From Nanobdellota archaeon (GTDB lineage Archaea; Nanobdellota; Nanobdellia; SCGC-AAA011-G17; ARS1403): a stretch of DNA of 15,663 bases. The translations under genes were made by a program, and so were the position numbers. Positions 13,550 to 15,663 of this stretch are shown here, piece after piece; the first letter of the stretch is position 1; every line of letters starts with the position of its first letter. The DNA is taken from contig JAHJRB010000053.1 of the NCBI GenBank assembly GCA_018831025.1, forward strand, positions 1 to 15,663, written 5' to 3'. The notes beneath the pieces are model-generated. The model made no database searches, was not told the origin of the DNA, and was given only the letters and a program-made list of their open reading frames with translations.

Positions 13550-13607
13550 CCCCCTTGAATATCAATCAATTTTGTTGCTATTTTAGAGTTATAAACGGTT
13601 TATAAAC
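13550..13607 (-). promoter_or_regulatory. Promoter and Shine-Dalgarno-like site of the S-layer gene
   Basis: Two TATA boxes, GTTTATAA (13608-13600 region) and GTTTATAA (13597-13589 region), lie about 11 bp apart. A transcription start near 13566-13578 would leave a 25-37 nt leader. The leader contains GGGGG at 13554-13550, 8 nt before the ATG, able to pair with CCUCC of 16S rRNA with one G-U. Tandem boxes and a leader set this gene apart from the leaderless genes around it. Confidence 0.5.
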
Positions 13608-13800
13608 TTTTCGGTAAATACAATTAGCCACTATTCCATTACCACTACTAGTGACAAAAATTAACTAATTATTTAATCATTATTTTGCGAATATTGCTTT
13701 GTTTTATATGTTTTACAGCATTATATTGAATTTTTTACTTTATTTTTGTAACCTTTAGTAATAACACTTTCAAAATTTACCACTAGTTTATTATGAAATT
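13608..13800. other. Intergenic stretch between S-layer promoter and tRNA-Trp
   Basis: This AT-rich stretch of about 190 bp is part of the 447-bp gap between the S-layer and lactate permease genes. I see no supported coding frame or RNA gene in it. The short word TTACCACTA occurs twice, near 13640 and near 13777. It presumably holds the 3' end of the tRNA precursor and upstream promoter sequence. Confidence 0.5.
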
Positions 13801-13902
13801 TGGGGACTGAGGGATTCGAACCCCCGTCAACCGGTCTGGAGCATTGACTAATCCCTCATTTCAGGACTATCGGTCACACTAACCGGACTATGCTAAGCCC
13901 CC
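13801..13902 (-). tRNA. tRNA-Trp (CCA) with a 28-nt intron at position 30/31
   Basis: The minus strand folds as tRNA once 28 nt are removed (mature length 74 nt). The acceptor stem is GGGGGCT/AGTCCCC with discriminator A, D-stem GCAT/GTGT, T-arm GGGGG-TTCGAAT-CCCTC. The anticodon loop CTCCAGA gives anticodon CCA (plus strand 13837-13839), closed by ACCG|G with CCGGT. The intron breaks the 5' anticodon strand between canonical positions 30 and 31. The junction forms a bulge-helix-bulge: TGAC (gene nt 27-30) pairs with GTCA (55-58), flanked by 3-nt bulges CGA and ATG, with a 7-bp inner helix. CCA is not encoded. Reading the intron at the usual 37/38 site gives no good stem. Confidence 0.9.
13843..13870 (-). 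other. Noncanonical tRNA-Trp intron
   Basis: A 28-nt intron, gene nt 33-60. Its inner helix pairs TAGTCCT with GGGATTA (two G-U pairs) around a GAAATGA loop. Cleavage after the second base of each 3-nt bulge, as archaeal splicing endonuclease does, releases exactly this segment and restores a complete 5-bp anticodon stem. Confidence 0.85.
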
Positions 13903-13930
13903 GAACTTATTTTTTAATCTATTTATTATC

Positions 13931-13940
13931 TATTTAAAAT
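13931..13940 (-). promoter_or_regulatory. TATA box of tRNA-Trp
   Basis: ATTTTAAATA on the minus strand is centred about 34 bp before tRNA nucleotide 1, placing transcription start some 8 nt upstream of the mature 5' end. Confidence 0.45.
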
Positions 13941-13957
13941 TATCTTTCTTCAAATAA

Positions 13958-13966
13958 ATATTTATA
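13958..13966 (+). promoter_or_regulatory. TATA box of the lactate permease gene
   Basis: ATATTTATA is centred 27 bp before the ATG at 13989, predicting a leaderless transcript. Confidence 0.55.
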
Positions 13967-13988
13967 TTAGAAATAATTACTAAAAACT

Positions 13989-15566
13989 ATGTTATTGCTT
14001 TACTCTTTACTGCCAATTTTACTTATAATTATTTTAATGGGTTTCCTATCCTGGTCTGCAAAAAAAACAATGCCTTTAGCAGCAATATTATCCATTATAT
14101 TAGCTATTTTTATTTGGAAAATGAATCCTAATTGGATCTTAGCATCTTCAATTAAAGGAGCCTTAACAGCTTTCAATATAATGCTAATCATCTTCGGTGC
14201 TTTATGTTTAATGTATATAATAAAAACAACAAAATTAATGAATACAATAATTGAAGACTTTAAAATTCTAACTCCCGATTCCAGATTACAAACAATAATC
14301 ATAGCCTGGTTATTCGTAGCTTTCTTAGAAGGCATTGCAGGCTTTGGAACACCAGCAGCAATTACCGCCCCATTATTATTAATCTTAGGCTTCCCAGCTC
14401 TAGCAGCTGTTTCCCTCCCGCTTATCTTTGACACAATTCCAGTTACATTTGGAGCAGTAGGAGTTCCAATTACTATTGGATTAAAAACCTCAGTTCCTGC
14501 TTTAACTTTAGAATCTTTAAAACAAATAGGAATTTACTCAGCAGCTTTTCATTCAATCATAGCTTTATTCTTTCCTTTACTTATACTATCTTTAATGACT
14601 AGATTCTTTGCAAAAGAAAAATCTTTCTTACTAGGATTAAAAGCATGGAAACTATCCTTAATATCTTCTATTGCATTTATCATACCTTATTTTTTATCTG
14701 CTTATTTTTTAGGACCAGAATTACCCTCTATCTTAGGTTCTTTAACTTCTTTAGTTATTTGCATTACTTTAATCCATAAAAGAATATGTTTGCCCAAGAA
14801 ACTTTGGTCTTTTAATTCCTCTGCCAGATACACAAATAAGAAAATAAATGTAAAAAAAAGTATCAAAGCTTGGCTGCCTTATATCTCAGCATCTTTAATT
14901 TTAATAATAACAAGATTACCTTTTATTTCTTCTTTAATTAAAAAAGTATCAATAAATTATTTTAATATCTTAAACACTTCTTTAAGTTACAATCTAGAAA
15001 TCTTATACTCTCCTGGAATTATTTTTTTGATAATAGCAATCTTAACCTCTTATATGTTAAAACTAAAATTAAAAACAACATTAGCTAATTTCAAGCAGGT
15101 TTTCTATAAAATAATCCCTGCTTCAATCGCTTTAATATTTACAATAATTTTAGTTCAGATAATGATAAACACAAATAATAATCTAACAAATTATGAAAGC
15201 ATGTTATTAATACCAGCAAAAACATTAGCAAATTACCTAGGAACATCATTTTTATTTTTCTCTCCATTTGTAGGAGCCTTAGGAGCTTTTTTAGCAGGAA
15301 GCAATACAGTTTCAAATTTATTATTCGGATTCTTTCAATATAATATGGCAGAAAATCTTGGATTAAATATTATCTTAGTTTTATCTTTACAAGCAGTAGG
15401 CGGAGCTATAGGTAATATGATTTGTATCCATAATATAGTAGCTGCATGCACTACTGTAAATTATTTAGGCAATGAAGGAAAAGTCTTTAGAGCTAATTTA
15501 TTGCCATTCTTTATATATACTACTTTAGTAGGAATTTTAGGATTATTAGCTTATCTTATTCTTTGA
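13989..15566 (+). CDS. lldP: L-lactate permease
   Basis: A 525-residue polytopic membrane protein of the lactate permease family (LldP/GlcA), which moves L-lactate or glycolate with protons across the cytoplasmic membrane. Family signatures are FLEGIAGFGTPAAITAPLLL (112-131), FDTIPVTFGAVGVPI (147-161), GAFLAGSNTVSNLLFG (from about 432) and QAVGGAIGNM (from about 467). At least ten hydrophobic segments are visible and length is normal for the family. In a probably fermentative DPANN archaeon it could export lactate or import it from a host or neighbours (inference). No lactate dehydrogenase gene is in the window. The stop overlaps the convergent Dph6-like gene by 11 bp. The symbol is by family only. 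Confidence 0.88.
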   Translation: MLLLYSLLPILLIIILMGFLSWSAKKTMPLAAILSIILAIFIWKMNPNWILASSIKGALTAFNIMLIIFGALCLMYIIKTTKLMNTIIEDFKILTPDSRLQTIIIAWLFVAFLEGIAGFGTPAAITAPLLLILGFPALAAVSLPLIFDTIPVTFGAVGVPITIGLKTSVPALTLESLKQIGIYSAAFHSIIALFFPLLILSLMTRFFAKEKSFLLGLKAWKLSLISSIAFIIPYFLSAYFLGPELPSILGSLTSLVICITLIHKRICLPKKLWSFNSSARYTNKKINVKKSIKAWLPYISASLILIITRLPFISSLIKKVSINYFNILNTSLSYNLEILYSPGIIFLIIAILTSYMLKLKLKTTLANFKQVFYKIIPASIALIFTIILVQIMINTNNNLTNYESMLLIPAKTLANYLGTSFLFFSPFVGALGAFLAGSNTVSNLLFGFFQYNMAENLGLNIILVLSLQAVGGAIGNMICIHNIVAACTTVNYLGNEGKVFRANLLPFFIYTTLVGILGLLAYLIL

Positions 15567-15663
15567 TAAAGGTTTTAAACATAGGACTTCCAATAACTAT
15601 AGTTTCAGCCTCTCCACCCTCAAAAGCCACATTAAAACCATATTTTTTACTTAGTCTATCTAA
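15556..15663 (-). CDS. C-terminal end of Dph6-type diphthine-ammonia ligase, partial
   Basis: Only the last 35 residues lie in the window; the rest is past the right edge. The segment YGFNVAFEGGEAETIVIGSP, then MFK, matches the C-terminal signature GEGGEYETxVxDxPLFK of the ATP-pyrophosphatase family PF01902, whose archaeal members include Dph6. That enzyme amidates diphthine in the last step of diphthamide formation on elongation factor 2. The usual Tyr/Phe after GGE is Ala here. The stop TAA is at 15556-15558, overlapping the permease stop. With so little sequence, another PF01902 member remains possible. Confidence 0.7.
   Translation of the reverse strand, partial: LDRLSKKYGFNVAFEGGEAETIVIGSPMFKTFIKE

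Noticed and set aside
13843..13870. Reading the tRNA with a canonical 37/38 intron, giving anticodon AGT (Thr), or as a long-variable-arm Leu/Ser tRNA
   Set aside because: The anticodon stem GACCG/CGGTT leaves only a 3-nt variable loop and an anticodon not used in archaea. The 30/31 solution gives a complete stem, anticodon CCA and a perfect bulge-helix-bulge.
14000..14434. 144-codon minus-strand frame opposite the lactate permease
   Set aside because: It lies wholly inside the clear lactate permease gene, has no recognisable domain and no promoter. The other frames opposite lhr, smc, the PGK-like and S-layer genes were dropped for the same reasons.

Overview
The window is a compact, very AT-rich piece of an archaeal chromosome. 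Archaeal markers are an Lhr-type helicase, RNase HII with a C-terminal PCNA-binding motif, a DUF5679 zinc-ribbon protein, an intron-containing tRNA-Trp, a probable diphthamide-synthesis gene, and TATA boxes 25-31 bp before most start codons (mostly leaderless mRNAs). The small gene sizes, the SemiSWEET-like protein, the putative S-layer protein with a short C-terminal tail and the composition suggest a DPANN lineage (Pacearchaeota/Woesearchaeota-like). That placement is inference.

Layout: a Cys-rich membrane protein cut by the left edge (1-366, -) and a four-helix membrane protein (422-898, +) diverge from one palindromic TATA box. Lhr helicase (870-3452, -) follows. Next is a HEPN/MNT toxin-antitoxin-like pair (3582-4713, -) with repeated operator-like sequences over its promoter. 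Divergent from it is the most unusual gene: a winged-helix domain fused to a degenerate phosphoglycerate kinase fold (4870-6213, +). RNase HII (6239-6898, +) converges on a SemiSWEET-like gene (6900-7244, -). A two-TM ion channel with an odd selectivity filter (7326-7700, +) and SMC (7774-11208, +) come next.

The right part holds a small DUF5679 zinc ribbon (11224-11370, -), a divergent pair of small DNA-binding-type proteins around a perfect 14-bp palindrome (11515-12218), the putative S-layer protein (12243-13541, -), tRNA-Trp(CCA) with a 28-nt intron at the unusual position 30/31 (13801-13902, -), an L-lactate permease (13989-15566, +) and the C-terminal end of a Dph6-type ATPase (15556-15663, -).

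Housekeeping genes (SMC, RNase HII, Lhr, tRNA-Trp, Dph6) are mixed with surface and transport genes (S-layer, lactate permease, SemiSWEET, channel) and a regulatory cluster at 3582-6213. In that cluster a toxin-antitoxin-like operon and the winged-helix/PGK-like protein share one promoter region with two kinds of operator-like repeat. No CRISPR array, insertion sequence or integrase was seen.
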